Translations under genes and position numbers: made by a program
The notes under the pieces: model-generated
Database searches by the model: none
What the model was told of the DNA's origin: nothing
Seen by the model: only the letters and a program-made list of their open reading frames with translations
Assembly: GCF_012516375.2 (NCBI RefSeq)
Contig: NZ_CP051204.2
Coordinates: forward strand, 6,138,001-6,202,000
DNA length: 64,000 nt
Direction: 5' to 3'
Origin: Chitinophaga oryzae
GTDB lineage: Bacteria > Bacteroidota > Bacteroidia > Chitinophagales > Chitinophagaceae
In this document: piece by piece, positions 42,124-50,526 of the stretch
Layout: each line of letters opens with the position of its first letter
How positions within the stretch are numbered: position 1 is the first letter of the stretch

Positions 42124-44601
42124 TTAGTTCCCTCCCTGTTTAACACGGTTTTGTTCTGCTTCCAGGCCGGTCTGACGGTTGCGGGCGGCTTTTACATTGG
42201 TGTTGCCGAAGCGGTAGTTGAACGAAATCCGTACCTGACGGGTATCGTTTCTGCTGTAGAGTGAGGTGGTCCTGCCGGCGTTATCAAAAGAGCCGCGGAA
42301 ATACTGGGTGTTGAAAACGTCTGTCACATTCAGCTTCAGTGTTCCTTTTCCCTTCAGCACCTTCTGCTGTAAACCAAGGTCCAGGGAGCACATGGACTTC
42401 ATCCTGAACAGTCCTTCTTCCGCTACCTGCGGTGACACATAAAAGAAGGTGGCTTCGGCGGTAGTGTTTTTAGCGATGGTGAAAGTCTGTTGCGTACGGC
42501 CAAAGAAGCCTGCAGAGGAGAGCTTTACATTGTTTTTGTCTACTACTGTTTCGTACATATTATATAAGACAGACACCGTTGTAAAAGAAGTCCACCATTT
42601 GGTGATCGGCATCGGCACAGACACGTTCAGGTTAAAGTTATCTGCCTTGGCTACGTTCTGGTACCGGTAGCGCACGGCGGAAGTGTCTCCGCTGGCCCGG
42701 TCTACCGCTGCTTCCAGTATCTGCGTCATCATATCTTTGGTATGCGTATAACCCAGTGAGGTAATCAGGAAATCCTTGAAGGTGTGCGTGATTTCAAGGT
42801 TATTGGAGAACTGTGGCCTCAGACCCGGGTTACCGGCAGCCTTGGTATAACGGTCCAGGTAATACTCGAACGGATTCAGTTCTTCGTAATCCGGGCGTTG
42901 AACACGGCGGCTGTAAGTCAGGCCCAGGGTATTGTTTTTATTCAACTGGTAAGTCAGCGCAGCGCTGGGGAACAGGTTGAAGTAGCTGGAATCGTTCTTC
43001 ACCACTTTCTCCTGCTGGTTTTGGGTAGATGTTGAATGACCGCTGATATTGGTTTGCTCACCGCGCAGGCCTACCTGTACATGCAGCTTCCTGAACTGTT
43101 TGCTGAAATTCACATAGGCGGCGTTGATGTTCTCTTTATAGATAAAGTGGTTGGAGCGGTTGTCATCTCTTACCCAGGCGCCGGTACGCAGGGAATCGAA
43201 GCGGGCGTCGTTATCGGTCGTCACAAAGCTGGTTTTCAGACCTGCTTCCAGTTTTGCGGCTCCTTTCAGCGGATGCACATAGTCAATCTTCGCTGTTTTG
43301 ATTTCTATGCGGGAAGGCTGGTTGTTACGGGAAGTGTCGCTGCCCAGCAGTGCTTTGTCAGCACCATCGCGGGTAAAGGCGAAGATAGAAGACGTCTGTT
43401 CGTTGGTGTTGCGGGCATAATCCAGGTCAATGTTCAGTTCTTTGCCGGTAGAATCGAGGATACCGCGGTAGTTGAGGTTGTAGGCGCCCCGCTGCCATCT
43501 TCCGTTGTCTGTTGTATGGGTACGCAGGATAGAGTCGATGATGGAACCATTTCCTATTTTGGTGATAGCGTCGCCGGGGCTCTTACGGTCGCGGCGGGCC
43601 AGGTCAGCCATCACACCGATGGTGTGATTTTTAGCGACGAAATAATCCATCCCCAGTTTCACGGCATGATAGTCTGACTTGCGCTCGGAGATAGTGCGCT
43701 GATCAAACACCTGGTAGCGGCCGTCGTTGGTCATGGTGCGATATACGCCCAAATCCTGCTGCTGTTCCCGATGATTATAATTATAGGAACCGAAGAGGTT
43801 TACTTTTTCATTGCGGTGGTTGAGGTTGATGCCGCCGTTGGCGCGGCCTCTGATCCCCTGGGAAACGCCCAGGTTCAGGCTGCCGTTGGTACCATAGTTT
43901 TTGTTCTTTTTCAGTTTCAGATTGATGATACCGGCATTACCGGCAGCATCATATTTGGCGGAAGGATTGGCAATCAGTTCTATTTGTTCCACGTTGGAAG
44001 CGGGCATACTTCTCAGCAGCTCTGTCACTTCCTGTGAAGACATATTGGTGGGCTTTCCGTCGATCATAATGATCACGCCACCTTTACCTTTCATGGAGAT
44101 GTTACCGTCCTTGTCTACGTTGATGGTAGGAGATTTCTCCAATACCTCCATCGCATTGCCGCCTGCGGCGGTGATGCTGCTTTCCACGTTCACCACCATT
44201 TTGTCGGCTTTCTGTTCTACAAAAGGTTTGCGGGCGGTTACATCTACCGCTTTCAGGCTTTTGGAAGCGGCTTCCATGGCCAGAGTGGGTACTGCAACGC
44301 CAGCGGCGCCCACCTCAAACGGCTTGCTGTAGGCTTTGTTCATGCCTACGGCTGCTGCCGCGATCAGGTATTTACCTTGTTTTATCTGCTCGAATTCATA
44401 TTTACCATTGATATCTGCGATCGCTCCTTTTACAAGAGAAGAGTCGCCGGCTTTTAAAAGCGTTACAGTGGCAAATTCCACCGGTTGTTCACCTGCCCGG
44501 ATGATTTTACCGGCCACTTTGGGTCCGTTTTGTGCCTGGGAAGTTAACGCAGCGCTTATCATTCCTGCTGTTAATGCAAACGCTTTAAAAATTGATTTCA
44601 T
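42124..44601 (-). CDS. outer-membrane beta-barrel receptor with CarboxypepD_reg-like and plug domains
   Basis: The 825-residue protein has a signal peptide (ALTAGMISAALTSQA). A carboxypeptidase-regulatory-like domain follows (about 27-115, VAGKIIRAGEQPVEFATVTLLKAG), then a plug (about 120-225, MEVLEKSPTINVDKDGNISMKGKGG, IMIDGKPTNMSSQEVTELLRSMPA), then a long barrel of the outer-membrane-beta-barrel family type. The signature ANPSAKYDAAGNAGIINLKLKKN marks the plug end. Such proteins resemble TonB-dependent receptors but often lack a clear TonB box. Three 17-base repeats lie about 110-160 bases upstream and may regulate it. No SusD or DUF4249 partner is adjacent. Confidence 0.92.
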   Translation of the reverse strand: MKSIFKAFALTAGMISAALTSQAQNGPKVAGKIIRAGEQPVEFATVTLLKAGDSSLVKGAIADINGKYEFEQIKQGKYLIAAAAVGMNKAYSKPFEVGAAGVAVPTLAMEAASKSLKAVDVTARKPFVEQKADKMVVNVESSITAAGGNAMEVLEKSPTINVDKDGNISMKGKGGVIIMIDGKPTNMSSQEVTELLRSMPASNVEQIELIANPSAKYDAAGNAGIINLKLKKNKNYGTNGSLNLGVSQGIRGRANGGINLNHRNEKVNLFGSYNYNHREQQQDLGVYRTMTNDGRYQVFDQRTISERKSDYHAVKLGMDYFVAKNHTIGVMADLARRDRKSPGDAITKIGNGSIIDSILRTHTTDNGRWQRGAYNLNYRGILDSTGKELNIDLDYARNTNEQTSSIFAFTRDGADKALLGSDTSRNNQPSRIEIKTAKIDYVHPLKGAAKLEAGLKTSFVTTDNDARFDSLRTGAWVRDDNRSNHFIYKENINAAYVNFSKQFRKLHVQVGLRGEQTNISGHSTSTQNQQEKVVKNDSSYFNLFPSAALTYQLNKNNTLGLTYSRRVQRPDYEELNPFEYYLDRYTKAAGNPGLRPQFSNNLEITHTFKDFLITSLGYTHTKDMMTQILEAAVDRASGDTSAVRYRYQNVAKADNFNLNVSVPMPITKWWTSFTTVSVLYNMYETVVDKNNVKLSSAGFFGRTQQTFTIAKNTTAEATFFYVSPQVAEEGLFRMKSMCSLDLGLQQKVLKGKGTLKLNVTDVFNTQYFRGSFDNAGRTTSLYSRNDTRQVRISFNYRFGNTNVKAARNRQTGLEAEQNRVKQGGN

Positions 44602-44707
44602 ATAAGGGCGGATTTAGAATTTTCTGGTTTTTTAGATGTTAGATCGTTCCTGGTTACTGCTCAGTTGGTTTGCTGATTTTCCATTCTTAGAGAACCTTGG
44701 TTAATAT

Positions 44708-44758
44708 ACTACAGTGGTTTGTCAACTACAGTAGCTTATCAACTACATTGTAAAAGTA
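44708..44758. repeat. three tandem 17-base direct repeats upstream of the receptor gene
   Basis: ACTACAGTGGTTTGTCA, ACTACAGTAGCTTATCA and ACTACATTGTAAAAGTA follow without a gap. Each starts with ACTACA, and the second contains the dyad CTAC-A-GTAG. Spacing of 17 bases and position before the start codon at 44601 suggest repeated regulator-binding sites. The 473-base gap 44602-45074 holds nothing else gene-like apart from the hairpins at its left end. Confidence 0.6.
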
Positions 44759-45002
44759 GGTATCATGCAATACATAGTACCTAACTGTTACACGAACGGT
44801 CTATAACAAGGGATGAACGGTAATATGTAACTGGAACAATAAGAAGACGACCCAAAAAAGGAAATGTTTCAGGCCAACAGCCGGGGAAGTTCCGGAGGCG
44901 AATGGAGGGGACAGGCGGTAAAAAAGGGAGATCAGCGGCCCCAGGGTAGCTACCCGGACCATTCATATAAAAGGGAAGGCACTTTCAGAATGAAATAAAT
45001 AA

Positions 45003-45067
45003 TCGGGGGGCGCATCCCCGAAAGAGCGTCCATTAAAGGGTGGAGCCACCCCGGGGCGAAAGTCGCC
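45003..45067. repeat. three short G/C hairpins after the DUF2167 gene (REP-like)
   Basis: TCGGGG-GGCGCAT-CCCCGA (45003-45021), GGGTGG-AG-CCACCC (45038-45051) and GGCGA-AAG-TCGCC (45055-45067) stand in a row directly after the DUF2167 stop at 45075. They may act together as terminator or repeat element. Similar G/C palindromes occur at 53686-53703 and 54022-54041. Confidence 0.45.
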
Positions 45068-45074
45068 TAAAGCC

Positions 45075-45998
45075 TTAGTTCAATCGCTCATCCACATGGA
45101 AAAACTGCTTTGGCAGTTCCCGGCGGCGGTGAAAATACTGCATCAGGTATATAAACAGGACCATTACCAGGCATACCGCTACGAACAGCCAGGTATTCAA
45201 CAGCCATTCGAAGAAATGACGGGCGTCGAGGAGCTCTCCCATTCGCAGCACTCTTTCAGTCCAGGCGGCGATCTGGTCGGTATGGGGGTTAAAATCCAGG
45301 TAACGTTGCCCTACCGGCATATGAATGTTGCCTACCATGGCGGGCATCAGCGTCTGCAATGTGTTAAGCTGACTGGTATTGGCCACTGCCGTGAGCGACA
45401 GCGCGCCCGTACGGGTCAGTATCCGCATTTCATAATTCAGGAAGGAAACATTTTTTCCCAATTGCAGGATACGGACCAGGTGCTGGGTATTGTCGGTTTC
45501 GTGGTATGCCGGCGGCAGTGCCCAGTACATATCCGTCACAGTGCTCAGCCCTTTTTTGTTGCGCCAGTTATTTTCCTGTTGCAGGTGCTGCTGCATCTTT
45601 TGCATCAGCGCGGTGTAATTCAGCTGCAGGGCTTCCTGTTGACTGAGATACCCTGTTTCGTCCATGGAAATTTCGATCCCGAAGAGGATGCTGTCCGGCC
45701 GGCTGCCCGGTTGTGGCAGCAAGAGTCCCAGGAAGCCGGGATTTTGCGGGTTGCCCCAGAGACGTTCCACCAGTGTGCGTCCCTGTACCGCGTCCAGGAA
45801 ACGGTATCCTTCAGGTACCGACAGCACCACGCCGTTGTTCAGCACTACGGTGCCCTGCTGGTAAATAAACGAAGCACAAAGTTTGTCTTCCGGATCGAGC
45901 ATGTCATACCGGTTCAGACTATCTTCCCCGACGCCGGCAAAAGCCCGGGAAACGACTGCTAAACAAGTGAATAAAAAATATGCAAAAGCCTTCCACAT
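45075..45998 (-). CDS. DUF2167-family membrane protein
   Basis: The 307-residue protein has a signal peptide (AYFLFTCLAVVSRAFA) and one C-terminal membrane helix (TWLFVAVCLVMVLFIYLMQYF) with a cytoplasmic basic tail. The DUF2167 signature is easy to see: GTVVLNNGVVLSVPEGYRFLD, then VERLWGNPQNPGFLGLLLPQ, followed by SILFGIEISMDETGYLS. The family is widespread but its role is unknown; proteobacterial relatives are membrane proteins tied to envelope stress in some annotations, which I cannot verify. It is a single gene here. Confidence 0.85.
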   Translation of the reverse strand: MWKAFAYFLFTCLAVVSRAFAGVGEDSLNRYDMLDPEDKLCASFIYQQGTVVLNNGVVLSVPEGYRFLDAVQGRTLVERLWGNPQNPGFLGLLLPQPGSRPDSILFGIEISMDETGYLSQQEALQLNYTALMQKMQQHLQQENNWRNKKGLSTVTDMYWALPPAYHETDNTQHLVRILQLGKNVSFLNYEMRILTRTGALSLTAVANTSQLNTLQTLMPAMVGNIHMPVGQRYLDFNPHTDQIAAWTERVLRMGELLDARHFFEWLLNTWLFVAVCLVMVLFIYLMQYFHRRRELPKQFFHVDERLN

Positions 45999-46180
45999 AA
46001 AACCGATTGATGGTTTAACAGCTCAACAAAAAATGGACATGCAAGGTCTTAATAAGACAGGGATAAAATTACTACAGTTGGCTGCCATCAAGGCGCACAG
46101 ATAAAAGGGATCGGTTTTCGCAACGGCTGTGCCTGTTTGCAGAAACCTCTCATTGTTCTTATAACAAGATATAGCATTTT

Positions 46181-46609
46181 TTATTTTTCCCAGCGGATAT
46201 TTTCGAGAATACCGGGCAATATTTGCTGGACCAGTTCAAAAAACACCCGTTCCTCTTTTCGGATATGGGTTTCCAGGCTGGTGGCTATTTTGTCCATATC
46301 GTCTTCCAGCCGGGTGCTTTCGGTGATAGCACTGTACATGCCGGAAATAACCCGATGTTCTTCCTGCAGTTCGGCGATCAGCGCATCTACCCGGGGATCG
46401 TGACCGGTACATTTCTCAAAGAGATATTCTTCTTTTTGAATGTGCGGCACCATCAGTTCCTGGAACACTTTCACCATGTATTCAAACCGGGCCTGCGTTT
46501 CCAGCGGAAAACCTTCATAGGGCGCAGCATCTTTCTTCAGGTAGCGGCATACAAATAACAGGCGCTTATGCTCATGCGACAAGGGTATCAGTGCTGAATG
46601 ACGTTGCAT
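46181..46609 (-). CDS. hemerythrin HHE-domain protein
   Basis: From ATG 46609 the protein has 142 residues. The metal ligands typical of the HHE fold are spread along four helices: LSHEHKRLLF, VPHIQKEEYLFE, LQEEHRVISG and LETHIRKEERVFFE. Such proteins bind a non-haem di-iron centre and can carry or sense O2 or NO, or help protect iron-sulfur repair (YtfE/Ric-like). It is cytoplasmic. It starts 8 bases after the lgt stop, so the two are in one transcription unit. Confidence 0.88.
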   Translation of the reverse strand: MQRHSALIPLSHEHKRLLFVCRYLKKDAAPYEGFPLETQARFEYMVKVFQELMVPHIQKEEYLFEKCTGHDPRVDALIAELQEEHRVISGMYSAITESTRLEDDMDKIATSLETHIRKEERVFFELVQQILPGILENIRWEK

Positions 46610-46617
46610 ACTCAATA

Positions 46618-47916
46618 TCAGGCAGCTGTTGTGACAGCTGCATTTTTTTTACGGCAATACCATATCCAGACAATGCCTCCGACAATCATCAGGAAAGAGA
46701 TGATCTCCGCCTGCGTGGGATGAAAACCAAAAATATTGTATTTCGTGTTGACACGGATCTTTTCAACGAAGAAACGTTCCAGGCCGTTCAGTACGAGATA
46801 GATACCGAAGATGACACCCGGTACGGTAACTTTTTTGCGGATTGCCCAAAGCACGCCTGTCAGGATCAGGCAAGCCAGGATCTCATATAACGGTGTAGGA
46901 TATACGCCAACGGGCAACACGCGGCAGTAAGGCCCGTCGCAGCCCGGCAGGGGTACGCCTTCATTCACCACGTTGTGTGGGTACCCGGAAGCAAAAAACC
47001 AGTCGGGCAGAAAGCTCAGGGCAGCCGGTTTTGGGAATGCCGCATGGGGAATGTGAGCGGTATCGCTGTATTGCTGCTGAAAGAAGGTGATGTTACGTTG
47101 TACGGCGCTGCTGAATTCCGCCGGCGCCACCTGTACTACGTGGCCGGTGGTATCGGTAATGTAGGCGCTGTTGTAGATGCCCCAGTCGCCATCGCCGGAG
47201 AACTGACAGCCCATTCTGCCGATGGCATAAGCCAGCATCAGCGCAGGCGCGGCACTGTCTATCAGGTGTTTGATGCCGATCTGCTTTTTACGGGCATATC
47301 GCAGGATCACGACAGTAGCGACTATCAGGCCACCGTAAAACGTCAGGCCGCTGAAAGATAGTAAAGCGCCGATGGGGTCCTGTACAAAATCGTTCCAGTT
47401 CTCGAGGTTATGAAACACTTTAGCGCCCAGCAGGCCCGCGATGGCCGCCATCACAATAATGTCCGGCACGCGCTGGTGAGGCCATATGCTCGCTGTTTCT
47501 TTTTTGGCTACGGTTCCTTTTTTGCCTTTGGAGCTGTTGTACTTCAGGAAAATCAGCAGGGCCGCTACGGCGAGACCGCCCAGGAAGCTGCCTTCCCCGG
47601 AGAGGATAAAACCCTGGAAGTTCTGGGACACCGTGTCCCAGTTGAGGATCAGTCCGAACCCTTTCCAGCCCAGCAGAAAACCCAGAATACCGTTGGTAAT
47701 ATATTCGCCGGTACCGGCAGGACCGCCTGTCATCACCGTTTCAGCAACAGGCTTCAGCCAGCCCAGTTGCTCACGGCGCTTCAATTCTTTTGTTAATACC
47801 CAGGCCCCCGCGAGAAAAGCAACGGCCACGAAAAAGCCAAATGTCTGAAGGATTTTGAAAGCAGGGATCTCTATGCCAAACAGGTCTCTGAAAGCGTAAT
47901 ATAAATTAGGATACAT
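46618..47916 (-). CDS. lgt: prolipoprotein diacylglyceryl transferase, extended
   Basis: Lgt transfers diacylglycerol from phosphatidylglycerol to the lipobox Cys of prelipoproteins in the inner membrane. The Lgt signature AYAIGRMGCQFSGDGDWG carries the essential Arg and Gly. HNLENWNDF and SGLTFYGGLIVATVVILRY match the helix that in other species reads GGLIG. The C-terminus includes YPTPLYEILACLILTGVLW. The protein has 432 residues, whereas typical Lgt has about 270-300. The excess is in an N-terminal/loop part (about 50-150) and in a long loop between GDWG and YPTPLYE. The hemerythrin gene follows it. Confidence 0.9.
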   Translation of the reverse strand: MYPNLYYAFRDLFGIEIPAFKILQTFGFFVAVAFLAGAWVLTKELKRREQLGWLKPVAETVMTGGPAGTGEYITNGILGFLLGWKGFGLILNWDTVSQNFQGFILSGEGSFLGGLAVAALLIFLKYNSSKGKKGTVAKKETASIWPHQRVPDIIVMAAIAGLLGAKVFHNLENWNDFVQDPIGALLSFSGLTFYGGLIVATVVILRYARKKQIGIKHLIDSAAPALMLAYAIGRMGCQFSGDGDWGIYNSAYITDTTGHVVQVAPAEFSSAVQRNITFFQQQYSDTAHIPHAAFPKPAALSFLPDWFFASGYPHNVVNEGVPLPGCDGPYCRVLPVGVYPTPLYEILACLILTGVLWAIRKKVTVPGVIFGIYLVLNGLERFFVEKIRVNTKYNIFGFHPTQAEIISFLMIVGGIVWIWYCRKKNAAVTTAA

Positions 47917-48042
47917 AGCCTAAAAAAAATTGGTGATCTGAGTTTTCCTATGAACAAAGCCGAATTAGTCAATAAGGAAAATCAAACCACCAAAGTACGA
48001 TGTAATTTCGAAATTCTGAATTGGAATTCCGGAATTAAAATA

Positions 48043-48456
48043 TTAGCAATATTGTTCAAACGCGTCAGCGAGGTTGGCAGCAATCATCTGTGCTGAACGG
48101 CCCTCGATCATGTGACGTTCGATAAAATGCACCAGCTGTCCGTCTTTAAACAGCGCAATGGAAGGAGAAGACGGAGGATAAGGCATCAGGTGCGTACGGA
48201 TCTGTTGTACCGCTTCCAGATCAAAACCCGCAAAAGCAGTGGTCAGTCTGTCCGGTTTCTTTTCGCTGTGCGCAACAGCCATCAGTACACCCGGACGAGC
48301 AGTGGCAGCAGAGCAGCCACATACAGAATTTATTACTACCAGCGTGGTACCTTCTTTCTTCAGCGTGTCATCTACGCTGCCGGAGGTCAGCAGCTCCTCA
48401 AATCCATTATCAGTCAACTCAGCCTTTCTAGGCATAACTAATTCCGCAGGATACAT
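48043..48456 (-). CDS. BrxA/BrxB-family bacilliredoxin-like protein
   Basis: From ATG 48456 the protein has 137 residues (MYPAELVMPRKAEL), the standard size. The redox motif is NSVCGCSAATARPG, with the CGC pair of YphP/YqiW. The C-terminal region PPSSPSIALFKDGQLVHFIERHMIEGR is conserved in the family. In Firmicutes these proteins remove bacillithiol from oxidised proteins; Bacteroidota members are thought to act on the same or a related thiol. A -7 box TAACTTTG lies at 48496-48489. It diverges from hsp20. Confidence 0.92.
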   Translation of the reverse strand: MYPAELVMPRKAELTDNGFEELLTSGSVDDTLKKEGTTLVVINSVCGCSAATARPGVLMAVAHSEKKPDRLTTAFAGFDLEAVQQIRTHLMPYPPSSPSIALFKDGQLVHFIERHMIEGRSAQMIAANLADAFEQYC

Positions 48457-48488
48457 ATAATTATAGTTTTTTGTGTTAAGATTTTCGA

Positions 48489-48496
48489 CAAAGTTA
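48489..48496 (-). promoter_or_regulatory. -7 promoter box (TAACTTTG) of the bacilliredoxin gene
   Basis: TAACTTTG on the minus strand matches TAnnTTTG, 32 bases before the start codon. The -33 position reads TTTA, one mismatch, at 19 bases spacing. Confidence 0.5.
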
Positions 48497-48697
48497 AAGA
48501 TATAGGAGCAAAAAGTAAAAAATCCGTCTCCCAAAAAGACTTTTTGACACAATACAAACAATCAAAATGACACATTGTCACTATCTGTAACCATTTTACT
48601 AACAAAATAGCAGTTTTACTGGCATGGTATCCCATTTGATCTGTAACCGTCGTTGAACAACAAAATTGATTTCACCACTAAAAAATTAATAAAAACC

Positions 48698-49138
48698 ATG
48701 ACACACGTAAAATTCAACCACAGCCCTCTTCCCAGATTAGTTGAAGACATCTTTAACGGCGGATGGAACAAATATGTAAAAGACGATTTCCTGACCAGCG
48801 ATTTCTTTACCACCCATCCTCCGGTGAACATCGTAGAAACGAAAGACGCATTTCTGCTGGATGTAGTAGCACCCGGTTTTGTGAAAGAAGACTTTAAGAT
48901 CAGTGCAGATGAAAAGGCGATTACCATCAGCGCAGAAAGAAAAGCGGAAGCTAAAACCGAAGGCGACAAACAAGTGCGCCGCGAGTTTAACTTCAAATCC
49001 TTCAAACGTTCCTTCAGCATCACTGAAACTGTGGACGTAAACAGGATCCAGGCAAAATATGAAAACGGTATCCTGAAAGTGACCCTTTCCAAAAAGGAAA
49101 ACAAACAGGATGCTCCCAAAGAGATAGTAGTGGAATAA
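48698..49138 (+). CDS. Hsp20 small heat-shock protein
   Basis: From ATG 48698 (MTHVKFNHSPLPRLVEDIF) the protein has 146 residues. It has the alpha-crystallin domain: VNIVETKDAFLLDVVAPGFVKEDFKISADEKAITISAERK, then REFNFKSFKRSFSITETVDVNRIQAKYENGILKVTLSKKE, whose GIL...L core is the family mark. It forms oligomers that hold unfolding proteins in the cytoplasm. The upstream region contains TGACA-CAT-TGTCA (48568-48580), a possible regulator site. A strong terminator follows. Confidence 0.96.
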   Translation: MTHVKFNHSPLPRLVEDIFNGGWNKYVKDDFLTSDFFTTHPPVNIVETKDAFLLDVVAPGFVKEDFKISADEKAITISAERKAEAKTEGDKQVRREFNFKSFKRSFSITETVDVNRIQAKYENGILKVTLSKKENKQDAPKEIVVE

Positions 49139-49189
49139 GGGATACAGGATGGCTTCCTCCCGGAAGCTGTCCCAAACATGGGGGTTAGT

Positions 49190-49217
49190 AAAGGAGGTAC
49201 CATCTGGTGCCTCCTTT
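49190..49217 (+). terminator. terminator of hsp20
   Basis: AAAGGAGGTACC pairs with GGTGCCTCCTTT (12 bp, one wobble, loop ATCT), followed by a T-tract. Confidence 0.9.
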
Positions 49218-49298
49218 TTTATATGTGTATAATTCACACAAACGTTGAATCAACTGTTGCGGATTAATACGATAATTTGCTCCTTTAAGCAAGCGCTA

Positions 49299-50132
49299 AT
49301 GGCAAAGCATTTCAGGAATGCCTGGTTATTTACCAAGAGCATTTACCTCAGCTCGGAAAAAGCAGTGATCGGCAATGTATTGCAGCATACCGAGGACACC
49401 TATGAACAGGCGAAGCTCCGGCTCATCTTTGACTATCTCTTTTTTTACATACTACTGTTGTTCCCCGTTATGCTGCTGGCCATGATCAGCCAGAATGAGG
49501 TCAACCTGGTACTGATCCCTTGTCTGGCAACGGTATTGTCGGTCTGCCTTTACCTGCTGAGCCGTGGAGTGGCCGCCCGGGTGGTAGGACTGATCACCTC
49601 CTGCTGCACGTTACTGATACCCATTCTTTCTTCTTTTCTCAACAACCAGGACCTTTCCCCGCGGTATGCCATCGTATGGTCGATGAGCATCCTGCTGGCT
49701 TATATTACGGTCAGCATACGGACTGCGCTCGTATTATGCAGCCTCCTCTGCGCCTACCTCTGCGCGGTAGCATACATAAAAATCAACGGCATTACCGTAT
49801 ATGTCAGCTCCGGTTACTCCGACACCTTCCAGCTGATGTCCAACCCTGTCACGGTAATCCTCTATATGCTCTTCCTGATCCGTGCACTGGGCCAATACTA
49901 CAGGAATATCATTTCTATGGAACAGCAGCGCACCCTGGAAAAACAAAAGCAGCACCTGTCGCTGATCAACCAGAACCTTACCAAACAGTTCCTGCTGGTA
50001 AAAGGGTTTTCCCGTTCCGGCAAAGCCGCTTTTATAAAGGGCGAAACGGAGCTGCTGGACGCCTGTTTCACTGAAATAGAAAAACAATGCGGCTCCGCAA
50101 TCAGCTATCTCAATGAGGCCCAGGAAGACTAA
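49299..50132 (+). CDS. polytopic membrane protein resembling a sensor kinase input module without kinase
   Basis: From ATG 49299 (MAKHFRNAWLF; an in-frame TTG at 49245 is less likely) the protein has 277 residues. An N-terminal amphipathic part precedes about six hydrophobic helices (YLFFYILLLFPVMLLAMI, LVLIPCLATVLSVCLYLL, GLITSCCTLLIPILS and later ones). A coiled coil EQQRTLEKQKQHLSLINQNLTKQ then sits where a histidine kinase would have its HisKA linker. The chain ends about 60 residues later with no HATPase domain. It may be a truncated sensor or signalling partner. It is not otherwise recognised. Confidence 0.6.
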   Translation: MAKHFRNAWLFTKSIYLSSEKAVIGNVLQHTEDTYEQAKLRLIFDYLFFYILLLFPVMLLAMISQNEVNLVLIPCLATVLSVCLYLLSRGVAARVVGLITSCCTLLIPILSSFLNNQDLSPRYAIVWSMSILLAYITVSIRTALVLCSLLCAYLCAVAYIKINGITVYVSSGYSDTFQLMSNPVTVILYMLFLIRALGQYYRNIISMEQQRTLEKQKQHLSLINQNLTKQFLLVKGFSRSGKAAFIKGETELLDACFTEIEKQCGSAISYLNEAQED

Positions 50133-50348
50133 TACTACACGTCTGTGTGAGATATAACATTTTTTTACTCCCTGTATCCGTTAGTTCTCTCTAAAAAACC
50201 CCAACAGCTAATCTCCTGAAAGACCGCGTAAATGTTAATGATTTGTAAATGACCTGATATTATATTAACACAAAACGATTCAAATAGCACAACAACAGAT
50301 TATAAAAAATTACAACTTTTAGGTCTTATCCAGCGTGAACGGCTACAC

Positions 50349-50450
50349 TATATTTGTGATATCAAATTATTTCCTATTGTCCTTATGCTATTGGACATCA
50401 TCTAACCTATGCCATGGATGGGGCTTTCAGCAATGAAAGTCCTTTTTTTT
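50349..50450 (+). ncRNA. candidate small RNA with promoter and terminator
   Basis: In the 394-base gap between two genes, TATATTTG (50349-50356) matches the -7 consensus. A Rho-independent terminator ends 50450: GGGGCTTTCA pairs with TGAAAGTCC(t), loop GCAA, followed by T8. The transcript would be about 88 bases. Inside it, TGTCC pairs with GGACA near 50378-50397. No -33 TTTG and no open frame are seen. The terminator is well supported; the promoter is less so. Confidence 0.45.
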
Positions 50451-50475
50451 GCCCCTAAACTTTCACCTATAAAAG

Positions 50476-50501
50476 AAGCCCCCCGAAAAATCGGGGGGCT
50501 T
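50476..50501 (-). terminator. terminator of the arginine-decarboxylase-type gene
   Basis: AAGCCCCCCGA pairs with TCGGGGGGCTT (11 bp, loop AAAA), with a T-rich tail on the minus strand. It lies 26 bases after the stop. Confidence 0.9.
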
Positions 50502-50526
50502 TCAGTAGGATTACTAACCCATTTTT

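Noticed and set aside
44781..44966. 61-codon frame in the gap before the DUF2167 gene
   Set aside because: Low-complexity product, no start context, and no neighbour relation.
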